DNA from: a bacterium
GTDB taxonomy: Bacteria > Zhuqueibacterota > Zhuqueibacteria > Zhuqueibacterales > Zhuqueibacteraceae
Direction: 5' to 3'
DNA: 57,650 bases
NCBI GenBank assembly: GCA_023150945.1
Contig: JAKLJX010000034.1
Coordinates: 1 to 57,650 of the forward strand
Every line of letters begins with the position of its first letter. Within the stretch, counting starts at the first letter, position 1. Positions 26,141-34,082 of the stretch are shown piece by piece. The notes beneath the pieces are model-generated. The model worked only from the letters and a program-made list of their open reading frames with translations, ran no database searches and had not been told where the DNA came from. A program made the position numbers and the translations under genes.

Positions 26141-27388
26141 TCACCCGATTTCTTGAACCCAGCCGTGCGGATCCGCGCCGGTCTGCAGTTGCACTTCCGC
26201 CAGCCGCTCCCACAATCGGCGGGTGATTTTATATTCCTCGATTGCCAGCTTGCGCGTGTTGCCCTGATAGTGCAGCGAAACGATCGGTGTAATCACCGCG
26301 GCATTGCCGGTGCAGAAAACTTCGGCAATCTGCTTGGGACTCATGATTTCGCTGACGGGCAGCGGCCGGTGTTCCACTGGAATGCCGAGATCGCGCGCCA
26401 GCGTCAGCACCGAATCGCGCGTGATGCCGGAAAGAATGTTTTCGGATTGCGGACTGACGAGCGTGCCGCCGGCAGTCACCGCCAGCAGGTTGGCGCCGGA
26501 AAACTCCTCGACGAATTGGCTGTGCTGGGCGTCGAGATAGAGCACGTCATGAAAAGGCTGATCGCTGACCTTGACGGGCTTGCCGCCGGCCCAATCGCAG
26601 CCGTGGCGCGCCAGTTGCGCGGGCAGCAAACCGGAAACATAATTGCCCGCAATCTTCACGTCGCCGGTGCCGCCTGGTGCGGCCCGATGGAAATGCTGGG
26701 TGATCAAAACATTCATACCTTCCACCGGATAGTAAGCGCGCACCGGCGAGCAATAGACCAGAAACAAATGATCTTTGGCCGGTCGCACGCCGAGCTGCGG
26801 GCCATGGCCGATCAGCAGCGGCCGCACATACAGACACAGCGGATTGCGCGTCGGCCACGCCCAGTTCGCCGGCCGATAGGGCGGGATGACTTCGCGATTG
26901 GCCAGTACCGTGCTTGCCACTGCTTCCGCAAACATCTCCACCGGCACCTTCGGCAGCAGGACTCTGCTGGCGGTTTTCTGCAAGCGTCGGGCATTATCGC
27001 GAATGCGGAAAAGCACGACGCGGCCTCGGGCGGAAAGATAAGCCTTGGTGCCTTCGAAGGCAGCGGTGCCGTAATGCAAGGCGCAAGTGGCGGGATGGAG
27101 GGAAAGATGCTGCAGCGGAACGAGGGGCGAATCCGCGACGCTGTGCCAGTTGGATTCGACGTAGTCATCGGAATAGTAGTGCTCCCAGCCTGTCTCCAGA
27201 CACGAGTTCGGCCAGTGCCGGCTTTCTTCCGGGTGGTTGCTCGAAACATGGCAGGCCAGATACATGCGGGAGGTCTGATAGACATCAAACGCCAGCCGCT
27301 CCAGTTCCGGGACCAGCAGTTTTCGAATCGGCAGCGGGATGGCCTCCGGCGCTGAGCCGGCACCTCGCAGTGTTTTGAGCGTGGACAT
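26141..27388 (-). CDS. ilvE: Branched-chain amino acid aminotransferase
   Basis: Encodes 415 residues, a class IV PLP aminotransferase of the longer bacterial/eukaryotic BCAT type. It interconverts valine, leucine or isoleucine with their 2-oxo acids using glutamate. PLP is held by Lys245 in GDVKIAGNY; the preceding FEGTKAYLS and the later PQSENILSGITRDSVLTLARDLGI and FCTGNAAVITPI segments match the family. ATG 27388 has GGGAG 8 bases upstream. It is the first gene of a likely minus-strand operon with the DinB protein and the small membrane protein, and is divergent from the LytTR gene. Confidence 0.92.
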   Translation of the reverse strand: MSTLKTLRGAGSAPEAIPLPIRKLLVPELERLAFDVYQTSRMYLACHVSSNHPEESRHWPNSCLETGWEHYYSDDYVESNWHSVADSPLVPLQHLSLHPATCALHYGTAAFEGTKAYLSARGRVVLFRIRDNARRLQKTASRVLLPKVPVEMFAEAVASTVLANREVIPPYRPANWAWPTRNPLCLYVRPLLIGHGPQLGVRPAKDHLFLVYCSPVRAYYPVEGMNVLITQHFHRAAPGGTGDVKIAGNYVSGLLPAQLARHGCDWAGGKPVKVSDQPFHDVLYLDAQHSQFVEEFSGANLLAVTAGGTLVSPQSENILSGITRDSVLTLARDLGIPVEHRPLPVSEIMSPKQIAEVFCTGNAAVITPIVSLHYQGNTRKLAIEEYKITRRLWERLAEVQLQTGADPHGWVQEIG

Positions 27389-27571
27389 CGTGAAAGCTCC
27401 CGTGGAGAAGTCCGGTGTTGGTGAATTGCATCATTTGCTGGCGGAAAAAAGCAGCGAGTGCAGCAAATTAATCCATTTTCCGAATAATGCCAGGCAAAAG
27501 TTGGCCGGTGGCGCGTGCCGCAACCGGCGGGGCCGGCAATCACAGCTCGCAACATTTCCCCCAACTCGCTT

Positions 27572-27600
27572 TTGAACGTTTTGCGCTTTGCCCCTGTCTT
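27572..27600 (+). promoter_or_regulatory. Possible promoter of the LytTR gene
   Basis: TTGAAC (27572-27577), 17 bases, TGTCTT (27595-27600). The spacing matches the other predicted promoters of the window but the -10 box is weak. Confidence 0.3.
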
Positions 27601-27644
27601 TGCCGGTGAACGTCAATTTACAAGACCATGACGAGGAGCCTTCT

Positions 27645-28076
27645 ATGATCTCGACGCAGACTCGTGCGCCGCAAAATTCCCCTGTTGATCATGATTTCAG
27701 TCCGGCACTCTACCCGCAGTGGCGCGACCGGCTGCCCATCTATCGCCTGGGAAAACAGTTCTTCCTGCCCGTCGCCAAGATCGTTTGGATCGGCACCAAG
27801 CACCGTCTGGTTTATGCCTACACGGAGAACCGGCATCACGCCCTGGACTTTGGCATGGAAGAACTTTATGCTTGGCTCAACCCGGCCTCGTTTTTTCGCG
27901 TGCACCGCTCTGCCATCGTCAACCTGCAGCAAATTGAGAAAGTCACCCATCTGCCTGACGGCCGTTGCCAACTTCGCATGAAAGACGGCTTTCAGAGTGA
28001 AGTGACCGTCAGCCGGTACCGCGCGCCGGAGTTCATGAAGGCGATGCGCACACGCGCGCTGCATTCGCCCGCCTAG
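27645..28076 (+). CDS. Solo LytTR DNA-binding domain protein
   Basis: Encodes 143 residues from ATG 27645 (GAGGAG at 27633-27638, 6-base spacing). Residues 33-135 form a LytTR domain: IVWIGTKHRLVYAYTENR, then FFRVHRSAIVNLQQIEKV, the family's most conserved stretch, and a C-terminal basic segment. LytTR proteins bind direct repeats in DNA upstream of target promoters. Here no receiver domain is attached, so the input is unknown; it may act alone or with a partner kinase. It is divergent from ilvE with 256 bases between, a possible target. Confidence 0.83.
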   Translation: MISTQTRAPQNSPVDHDFSPALYPQWRDRLPIYRLGKQFFLPVAKIVWIGTKHRLVYAYTENRHHALDFGMEELYAWLNPASFFRVHRSAIVNLQQIEKVTHLPDGRCQLRMKDGFQSEVTVSRYRAPEFMKAMRTRALHSPA

Positions 28077-28152
28077 TCGAGCAGCCGATTTCACAACGCC
28101 TCGCGCGCACCCGGCATGGGATCACCCGGGGAGATTCTCTTTCCGCACGGCC

Positions 28153-28216
28153 CGGTGCACTGTTACCTTGAAGCGCACGGCACCTCCGCTGTCATACAGC
28201 TAGGATTCAGTGAAGA
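28153..28216 (+). repeat. Dispersed repeat, family A, forward copy
   Basis: Starts GGTGCACTGTTACCTTGAA, like the copy at 7985, and ends GTCATACAG, GGATTC, GTGAAG. Confidence 0.65.
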
Positions 28217-28350
28217 CTTGAGCATAGCTCGGGCAAGCCGGAACCAAACAGGACACAAAACTGAGCGGCCACAAAGACTGTTTTGTGTGCTTTCAGGTTT
28301 GTGTACCGCAATTTTTTGCTTTCTTGCAACGAGTTTACACGAAAGACCAA

Positions 28351-28414
28351 GCCACGGATGAACACGGATTCTCACGGATTTCGTGTTTGGGCTTCATCCG
28401 TGTCGATCCGTGGC
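28351..28414. repeat. Dispersed hairpin, CCACGGAT type
   Basis: The arm GCCACGGATGAACACGGAT (28351-28369) pairs with ATCCGTGTCGATCCGTGGC (28396-28414), 17 of 19 positions. This sequence style is a known kind of dispersed intergenic repeat in environmental genomes. Confidence 0.65.
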
Positions 28415-28510
28415 TAACGCTCTTCACTCCTCTTCCTGAATGATCTTTTCCCCATTGGAAGAACACAGGCTTCCAGCCTGCAAACGAAGGCAAGCTGGCA
28501 ACTTGCGCCA

Positions 28511-28634
28511 CAACATCTTCGCGGTCGTGATAGTCTTTCCAGAGTAATACTCCATATTGCCGAGTTCTTTTCAAGATTCGTCTGCATGGCGCTTCGAGCG
28601 AGTGTTGCTGCAAGTTGACGTAACAGTGCACCAG
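28511..28634 (-). repeat. Shared segment plus inverted family A unit
   Basis: 28511-28557 matches 8185-8232. Directly after it, 28570-28634 reads, on the minus strand, GTGCACTGTTAC followed later by CAGACGAATCTTG, the family A order. Small hairpins CAGGC-TTCCA-GCCTG (28466-28480) and GCAAG-N7-CTTGC (28490-28506) lie just before. Confidence 0.55.
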
Positions 28635-28739
28635 CATTACATGCCGAAAAAAATCCCAATTTGTATTGAGCACACAGGCAAGTCAAGTCAACACAATCCT
28701 TGCCGGGCTCGCGTGAGAAGCCCGTCGGCAACTTAGTAA

Positions 28740-29006
28740 TACAACGTTAGGTCGAATTCTACCGCACAGACAAATAGCCCAAAGGGGCAAAAGGTAAAAG
28801 CGAAGGGCAACGCCCTGAGAAAACCGTGATCAGGAGAAATCACCAAGCCCCATGGGGCGCCATAGAACCACGTCAGGAATGCCGCCTCTGCAGGGCTAAA
28901 TGCGACAAATCCTATCGGTTCCCAGGGCGCTGCCCGTGGGCTATTGCATGCGACCCCGTCGGGGTCAACCCGGTTTTTAAACGAGGAGTGTGTACCTAAC
29001 GTTGTA
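28740..29006. mobile_element. MITE-like element with terminal inverted repeats
   Basis: TACAACGTTAGGT (28740-28752) is exactly inverted at 28994-29006. If the repeats are taken as 12 bases, both sides are flanked by AAT (28738-28740 and 29006-29008), a possible 3-base target duplication. The inside has no open frame of note but several hairpins: AGGGC-AAC-GCCCT (28804-28816), GCCCCATGGGGC (28847-28858), GGGCGCTGCCC near 28925 and GACCCC-GTC-GGGGTC (28952-28966). It could be a non-autonomous transposable element or a structured dispersed repeat. Confidence 0.6.
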
Positions 29007-29101
29007 ATTTGCCGGCCGGCTGCGCGAGACTTCCCGCCTCTTTTTCCTCCACCATCAACATTGCTGGTTCGCCTGCTGACGCCGCAACTTGCGGCGCGAC
29101 G

Positions 29102-29130
29102 TTGTTTTTTGCCTGCCCGCTGCGTATATT
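29102..29130 (+). promoter_or_regulatory. Predicted promoter of the ABC-F gene
   Basis: TTGTTT (29102-29107), 17 bases, TATATT (29125-29130) followed by GCGC. The ATG is 48 bases downstream of the -10 box. Confidence 0.55.
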
Positions 29131-29178
29131 GCGCCCGCCAAAATTCACAAGCACACCCGAGCACGGTGATCTGCGGGC

Positions 29179-31134
29179 ATGATACACATTCACAACTTGA
29201 ACAAACAATTCGGACCGCAAGTTGTTTTTGCGGACGCTTCGGCGCATATCCCGCCGCACACGCGCGTTGGCCTGGTCGGGCCCAACGGCTCCGGCAAAAC
29301 CACGCTGTTTCGCCTGCTGATCGGCGAAGAACAGCCGGATGCCGGCAGCATTGTGCTGGCGAAAGGCGCGCGGCTGGGCCATCTCAAGCAGGAGGTGTGG
29401 GACAATCCCGAGCGCAGCATCCTGGCGGAAGTGCTGGCCGGTTTTCCGGAGCTGCAGGCGCTCGAGCAGAATCTGATCGAGCTGGAGGCCGCGCTGGCCA
29501 GCAATCACGAGCCAGGCCTGATCGCGCGCTACGGCGAATTGCGGCAACGCTTCGAAGCCCTGGGCGGCTATGATCGCGAGCATGAAGCCAAGAAAATTCT
29601 GAGCGGCATCGGCTTCTCGCCGGCGCAATTCAGCCAGCCGCTGCATACTTTTTCCGGCGGCTGGATGATGCGGGTCGCGCTCGCGAAACTGCTGCTGAGC
29701 AAGCCGGAAGTGCTGCTGCTCGACGAACCGACCAATCACCTCGATTTGGAGGCCATCGTCTGGCTGGAAGACTTCCTGCTGGATTACCCCGGCACCATCG
29801 TGTTGACCACTCACGATCAAGTCTTCATGCAGCGCATTGCCGCGCGCATCATCGAGATCAGCAGCCGGCAACTGGTGACCTACCTCGGCGATTTCGAATC
29901 CTACGCCGAGCAAAAGGCCGCGCGCCGCGAGCAGCTCGAGGCGCAATTCAAAAATCAGCAAAAGAAGATCGAGCAGACCGAGCGGTTCATCGAGCGCTTT
30001 CGCTACAAGGCGACCAAGGCGCGGCAGGTGCAAAGCCGCATCAAGATGCTCGAAAAGCTCGAGCGCGTGCAGGTGGAAACCGAAGCCCCGCGCGCCATGA
30101 AGTTTCGCCTGCCGCAGCCGGAGCGTTCGGGCGTGGATGTCATTACGCTGCGCGGGGTACTGAAACGCTACGGCGAAAAAGTCGTGTACCGCAAACTCGA
30201 CTTTCATCTCGCGCGCGGGGAAAAGGTGGCGCTGCTCGGGCCCAACGGCGCGGGCAAATCCACGCTGCTCAAGATCGTTGCCGGCGTCTTGCCGATTGAG
30301 GACGGCGAGCGCAGCTACGGCCACAACGTCACGGTGGAATACTATGCCCAGCATCAGCTCGAGAGCCTGAATCCCGCGGCCACGGTCTACGAGGAAATCG
30401 CGGGCGTCACCGGCCACCTGCTGCCGGAGCAGCGCCGCACGCTGCTGGGCGCGTTTCTGTTCTCCGGTGATGACGTGTTCAAAGCCGTGGCCGTGCTGTC
30501 CGGCGGCGAAAAAGCGCGCGTCGCGCTCGCCAAGATGCTGGGCCAGCCCGCCAACTTGCTGGTGATGGATGAGCCCACCAATCATCTCGACATTCTCTCG
30601 CGCCAGGTGTTGGAAGACGCGCTGGCGGACTACGAAGGCACGCTGCTGTTCATCTCCCACGATCGCGCCTTTATCAATGCCATCGCCACCAAAGTGGTGG
30701 AAGTGATCAACGGCGAGTTGAACCTCTACCCGGGCACTTATGATGATTTTGTCTGGCGCAAGCAGCAACTCGCGGAGACGGCAAGCCTGGCCGCTGCTTC
30801 CGGCGAGAATGGCCAGCCACGGCTGGCCGCTGCGAATCAGACCAAAAAGGATGAACGCCGCGCGCGCGCCGAACGGATTCAGCAGAAGTCCCGCGAGCTG
30901 CGGCCGTTGAAGCAGCGCCTGGCCGCGCTGGAAACGGAAATTGCCGGTTTGGAAAAGGAGAAAGCCGAGCTGCTGCAGGCGGTGTGTGATCCGGCGATCA
31001 TTGCCAACCGCGAAATCTATCCGCAGAAATTGCGGCGGCAGCGCGAAGTCGACAGCCAGCTCGAGGCCTTCATGGAAGAATGGGCGGCGCTCAGCACCCA
31101 GGTTGAACAGGTGGAGGCGGAATACGGCGAATGA
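29179..31134 (+). CDS. ABC-F family ribosome-associated ATPase
   Basis: Encodes 651 residues with two ABC modules and no membrane segment. Module 1 has Walker A GPNGSGKTT (about 36-44), signature FSGGWMMR and Walker B LLLDEPTNHLDLEA; module 2 has GPNGAGKST, LSGGEKARVALAKML and LVMDEPTNHLDI. The linker between them is rich in Lys/Arg/Gln (FIERFRYKATKARQVQSRIK), the P-site tRNA interaction motif region. A C-terminal coiled coil follows (about 550-650), as in Uup or YdiF types. ABC-F proteins act on the ribosome in translation control or antibiotic protection. The first H-loop reads TTHDQ rather than SHDR. Which subfamily it belongs to needs phylogeny. Confidence 0.9.
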   Translation: MIHIHNLNKQFGPQVVFADASAHIPPHTRVGLVGPNGSGKTTLFRLLIGEEQPDAGSIVLAKGARLGHLKQEVWDNPERSILAEVLAGFPELQALEQNLIELEAALASNHEPGLIARYGELRQRFEALGGYDREHEAKKILSGIGFSPAQFSQPLHTFSGGWMMRVALAKLLLSKPEVLLLDEPTNHLDLEAIVWLEDFLLDYPGTIVLTTHDQVFMQRIAARIIEISSRQLVTYLGDFESYAEQKAARREQLEAQFKNQQKKIEQTERFIERFRYKATKARQVQSRIKMLEKLERVQVETEAPRAMKFRLPQPERSGVDVITLRGVLKRYGEKVVYRKLDFHLARGEKVALLGPNGAGKSTLLKIVAGVLPIEDGERSYGHNVTVEYYAQHQLESLNPAATVYEEIAGVTGHLLPEQRRTLLGAFLFSGDDVFKAVAVLSGGEKARVALAKMLGQPANLLVMDEPTNHLDILSRQVLEDALADYEGTLLFISHDRAFINAIATKVVEVINGELNLYPGTYDDFVWRKQQLAETASLAAASGENGQPRLAAANQTKKDERRARAERIQQKSRELRPLKQRLAALETEIAGLEKEKAELLQAVCDPAIIANREIYPQKLRRQREVDSQLEAFMEEWAALSTQVEQVEAEYGE

Positions 31135-31843
31135 GCGGGAGAGAAAAAGACTGCCCGAGGTTCCCCATTTTCCCCACCATGCCTGCCGGTTGTCGAACGC
31201 CACTCCGATTTCACAGCGAGACACCTACCTCGAACGAGCCAAAGCCGAAGAGGGCACCAGCGCTCGCAACAACCCGAAGACGCATACACAAAAACTTGAC
31301 ACCCGTCTTGGCTGAACGAAGACAATAAATGATCAGGAAGTCTTTGCTTTCCTCATGTGGCGATGCAATACTGAAGAAACAGGTGGTCTGTTACTCTATT
31401 CTGCGGATGCGGTCTCGCGATGCGTCATTCAGACGAATCTCGTGAATGACTCGGTACGGTGCGCAAGTCTGCACAGGATCCTAGCAGGATGACACGAGGC
31501 GGATTGCCTATTCAAACATGGAATTGCATTCTGAAAGATTCTTGACCACAAAGCAAACGCTTGCACCGCGGAGCCGCGGAGAGCGCAGAGTAGCCACATC
31601 AAAAAGCCTTGCTCTGCGTTCTCAGCGTCTTGGCGGTGAGCTTTTGAGGTGAATGACACGGCAGCGTGCCCGAATCTTCACAAGATCCTTACGGGATGAC
31701 AGTGGTGGTGGAGACATCGTGCGAGGCAACGGTGCACGAGGCACAACGCTTGCGTGCCGGGGAGGTGGCTGCAGACAATGAGAAATCGGCGGGGAAGCTC
31801 GCTTCAGCCGGCTGCTGCCGGTGACGATCGGGTTGGCGTGAAC
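31135..31843. other. Repeat-bearing gap between convergent genes
   Basis: No gene supported; a 65-codon frame starting at the overlapping ATGA of the ABC-F stop (31131) looks non-coding. Bases 31135-31423 are unique sequence with nothing recognised. 31424-31740 is the inverted composite repeat. The remaining 100 bases lead to the end of the MBL-fold gene. Confidence 0.6.
31424..31740 (-). repeat. Composite dispersed repeat, copy 2 (inverted)
   Basis: Carries the three parts of 9406-9742 in reverse order and orientation: the self-inverted pair with GCGCAAGTCT (31424-31493), the AAGCAAACGCTTGCACCGCGG/CTCTGCG middle part, and the family A unit with GATGACAGTGGTGGTGGA (31674-31737). Family A units in both copies share the CACCACCACTGTCATCC stretch. 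Confidence 0.72.
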
Positions 31844-32809
31844 CTACCTCCGGCGCCAGCAGATCCGGCCCTGCTGCCGGACGGCCTCCACGCGCTGCTC
31901 TTCCTCGAGCAAATCGAGATGGCCCTGCACTTCGGAAATCCCCAGAAAGAAATCCGCGCCATTATCCAATGCTGGAAAAATCTCCTGCGTGAGCTGCCAC
32001 AGGCTCAGCGTGCGCGTGCCGAGCAGGTCAAAGATCGTCTCGGCGCGCTGGCGGTGGAAGCGCAGGCGTCCGGCTACGAGCTCGTCGACGTTGGCGATGG
32101 CCTCACCGTGACCGGCATACGCGATGACAGGTTCGAGCGCCGCCATGCGCTGCAGCTCGCGCAGGTAATCGAGCAAACGCCGCGGCTGCCGGTCTTCGCC
32201 CGGCAGGGGCGGCTCGAGAATGGGATTTGAAGAGGTGTCTTTGAGCAAATGATCGTTGGAGAGTAACGTCCGGCTTGCGGCGTGCCACAGGCAGATCAAG
32301 CCGCCGGCATGGCCGGGCGTGTGATGGACGCGCCAATCGCAGCCGGCGAAGTTGAGATGGTCGCCCTCCTGCAGCGGCAGCGCCGGCACGAATGGATCGC
32401 GGAATTGTGAGAAGCCCTCACTCACGCGAACCATGGCGGTGATAATCGCCTCGGGCACGCCGGCCGCTTGCCAAAATTCGCGGTAGAAACGCGCGTGGCG
32501 TTGGCGCGTGCCTTCAAAGTCCATGAGCCAGGGCAGATTGCCGGCATGGGTAAACACTTGCGCGCCGCTTTGCGCTTGGATTTCCGCGGCCAGGCCGAGG
32601 TGATCGACATGATGGTGGGTGAGAATGATCTGGCCGAGGTCGGCGAAGGAATAACCTTGTGCCGCCAGGCCCGCCTGCAGCGCCGCGCGCGCGTCCGCGT
32701 ATTTGGGCCCGGTGTCGATCAACGTCAGCTTCTCACCTTCGGCAAGATAAACATTCACCGGCCCGATGGGAAAGGGCGTGGGCAGGGCAATGCGATGAAG
32801 CAACGGCAT
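31844..32809 (-). CDS. MBL-fold metallo-hydrolase
   Basis: Encodes 321 residues from ATG 32809 (AAGGA about 7 bases upstream; an earlier in-frame GTG is unlikely). The metallo-beta-lactamase fold is shown by IDTGPKY, the metal motif THHHVDHLG, HHTPGHAGGL, SNDHLL and AGHGE, all five expected motifs. A C-terminal helical extension (about 245-321) ends QGHLDLLEEEQRV, as in the LACTB2/winged-helix subgroup. It could act on thioesters, RNA or other esters; the substrate is open. It lies 52 bases downstream of the serine-hydrolase gene on the same strand, so the two probably share a promoter. Confidence 0.85.
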   Translation of the reverse strand: MPLLHRIALPTPFPIGPVNVYLAEGEKLTLIDTGPKYADARAALQAGLAAQGYSFADLGQIILTHHHVDHLGLAAEIQAQSGAQVFTHAGNLPWLMDFEGTRQRHARFYREFWQAAGVPEAIITAMVRVSEGFSQFRDPFVPALPLQEGDHLNFAGCDWRVHHTPGHAGGLICLWHAASRTLLSNDHLLKDTSSNPILEPPLPGEDRQPRRLLDYLRELQRMAALEPVIAYAGHGEAIANVDELVAGRLRFHRQRAETIFDLLGTRTLSLWQLTQEIFPALDNGADFFLGISEVQGHLDLLEEEQRVEAVRQQGRICWRRR

Positions 32810-32861
32810 GTTACCATCCTTGCAAACAGTCACGGCCTGCGCCGCGTGCGCGCGCAGCGGC

Positions 32862-33896
32862 TCATTTCGCCCACTTCTGCGCAGCCGGCGCGGGCCGCCA
32901 TTTTGACTTGGGCTCGAAGTATTCCCACAGCAGGCGGGAGAGCCGGCGGATCAAAACGAAACCGGCGTTGTCATATTGCCAGCTTTCGTCCTCCTGGTTT
33001 TTGGTGATCACACAGAATACGTAATCACCCGCGGGCGCATTCACCAGCACGACTTCCGAGCGCGATTTATTCACCGCGCCCTGCTTCGACGCAGCTTGCA
33101 TCGTGGGCGGAATCTGCGACAACGCCTCGCCGTTCCAATAGATGCGCGTGAGCGTGCGGTACATCTCTTCGCTGGCCTCCGGGCTGACGGCGCGGCCTTC
33201 CCGGATCATGACCAGCAGCTCCGCCATCTCGCGCGGCGTGGTTTGCCCCCAGCCGAATTTCTCGCGATCGGCCTCGCGGCCAGGCGTGCGCGAATTCACC
33301 CGCGTTTGTTGCAAGCCGTTGGCCGCCAGCCACTGGTTGATCGCGGTTCCCGTGCCGACCAGCTTTTGGCACCACAGACTCGCGGTGTTATCGCTGGTGG
33401 TGATCATCAGCATGATCACTTTGCTGAGTTTGATTTTCTCGCCGTCCTTGAAGGAGCCCAGAATGTCTTCGCCGGCGTAGAGCAGCGAGTCGCGATAGAC
33501 CTGGTCCGCGTGATAGTCGAGCTCGCCGTCGTGCATCTTCTGAAATGCGGTGAGCAGGATCGGCACTTTGATCATACTGGCGGTGGGAAAGAGTTCATCG
33601 GCGCGAATGGCGGCACTGCGGCCGGAGGGCAGGTGGCGCACGTAGATGCCCACCTCGCCTTTGAAATCCTTGATCAAATCCTGCAGCTTCGCCGTGAGTT
33701 TGGCATCGGTTTTCTCCTTGACTGCGCCGGTTGGCGGGGCTGCGGCAACATTCAGGGCAGCCAATGCCACGGCGCCGGCCAGCAGGCAGGCTCGCATCAA
33801 CGGCTCAACCCCACGGGTTGGCTTGCTCGGGCGAGGGCTCTGCAACAGGGCTGGCAGAAGTGAGTGAAGGTGAGAACGGCCCGGCAGAGTATTCAT
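32862..33896 (-). CDS. Class A beta-lactamase-like serine hydrolase
   Basis: Encodes 344 residues from ATG 33896, which has GGAG 8 bases upstream; a start at the internal MRACLL (33797) would give a tighter signal peptide. The secreted domain has the serine-lysine motif TASMIKVP (Ser107, Lys110), the SDN motif TTSDNTA (about 168-170) and a KQG box (SKQGAVN) where class A enzymes have KTG or KSG. The family includes beta-lactamases and related peptidoglycan-active hydrolases. The altered third box and the lack of an obvious omega-loop Glu argue against a classic beta-lactamase. A good promoter lies upstream at 33944-33972. Confidence 0.78.
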   Translation of the reverse strand: MNTLPGRSHLHSLLPALLQSPRPSKPTRGVEPLMRACLLAGAVALAALNVAAAPPTGAVKEKTDAKLTAKLQDLIKDFKGEVGIYVRHLPSGRSAAIRADELFPTASMIKVPILLTAFQKMHDGELDYHADQVYRDSLLYAGEDILGSFKDGEKIKLSKVIMLMITTSDNTASLWCQKLVGTGTAINQWLAANGLQQTRVNSRTPGREADREKFGWGQTTPREMAELLVMIREGRAVSPEASEEMYRTLTRIYWNGEALSQIPPTMQAASKQGAVNKSRSEVVLVNAPAGDYVFCVITKNQEDESWQYDNAGFVLIRRLSRLLWEYFEPKSKWRPAPAAQKWAK

Positions 33897-33943
33897 GCAT
33901 CATCTCCACATTGGTAACCGGCTGCGCAAATATTGTCGAGCGC

Positions 33944-33972
33944 AAAATAGCGAACCGTGCCGGTAAAGTCAA
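33944..33972 (-). promoter_or_regulatory. Predicted promoter of the serine-hydrolase operon
   Basis: On the minus strand: TTGACT (33972-33967), 17 bases, TATTTT (33949-33944) followed by GCGC. It lies about 50 bases before the ATG at 33896. Confidence 0.65.
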
Positions 33973-34082
33973 GCCGGCCGGGCATGACAAAGCCCTTGCG
34001 CTTCGCGCAAAAAATCACAACCATCTGTCGCGGTTGCACTGCTGCTGCCTTCACCGAAACTCTGCCTGCCATTGCTGTGAGG

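Larger units (their letters stand above)
28077..29178. other. 1.1-kb repeat-rich intergenic region
   Basis: No gene supported. In order: a family A unit (28153-28216), a CCACGGAT hairpin (28351-28414), two small hairpins (28466-28506), a segment shared with 8185-8232 (28511-28557), an inverted family A unit (28570-28634), a 267-base MITE-like element (28740-29006) and the ABC-F promoter (29102-29130). Confidence 0.7.

Noticed and set aside
28996-31224. 742-codon open frame on the minus strand
   Set aside because: Shadow of the ABC-F gene, whose motifs are all intact on the plus strand.
31131-31328. 65-residue frame overlapping the ABC-F stop (ATGA)
   Set aside because: The overlap looks like coupling, but the product is a Pro/Arg/Thr-rich low-quality sequence with no ribosome-binding site and no family likeness.
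32862-33896. Antibiotic-resistance beta-lactamase
   Set aside because: The KTG box is KQG and the omega-loop glutamate is not evident; many related serine hydrolases are not beta-lactamases.
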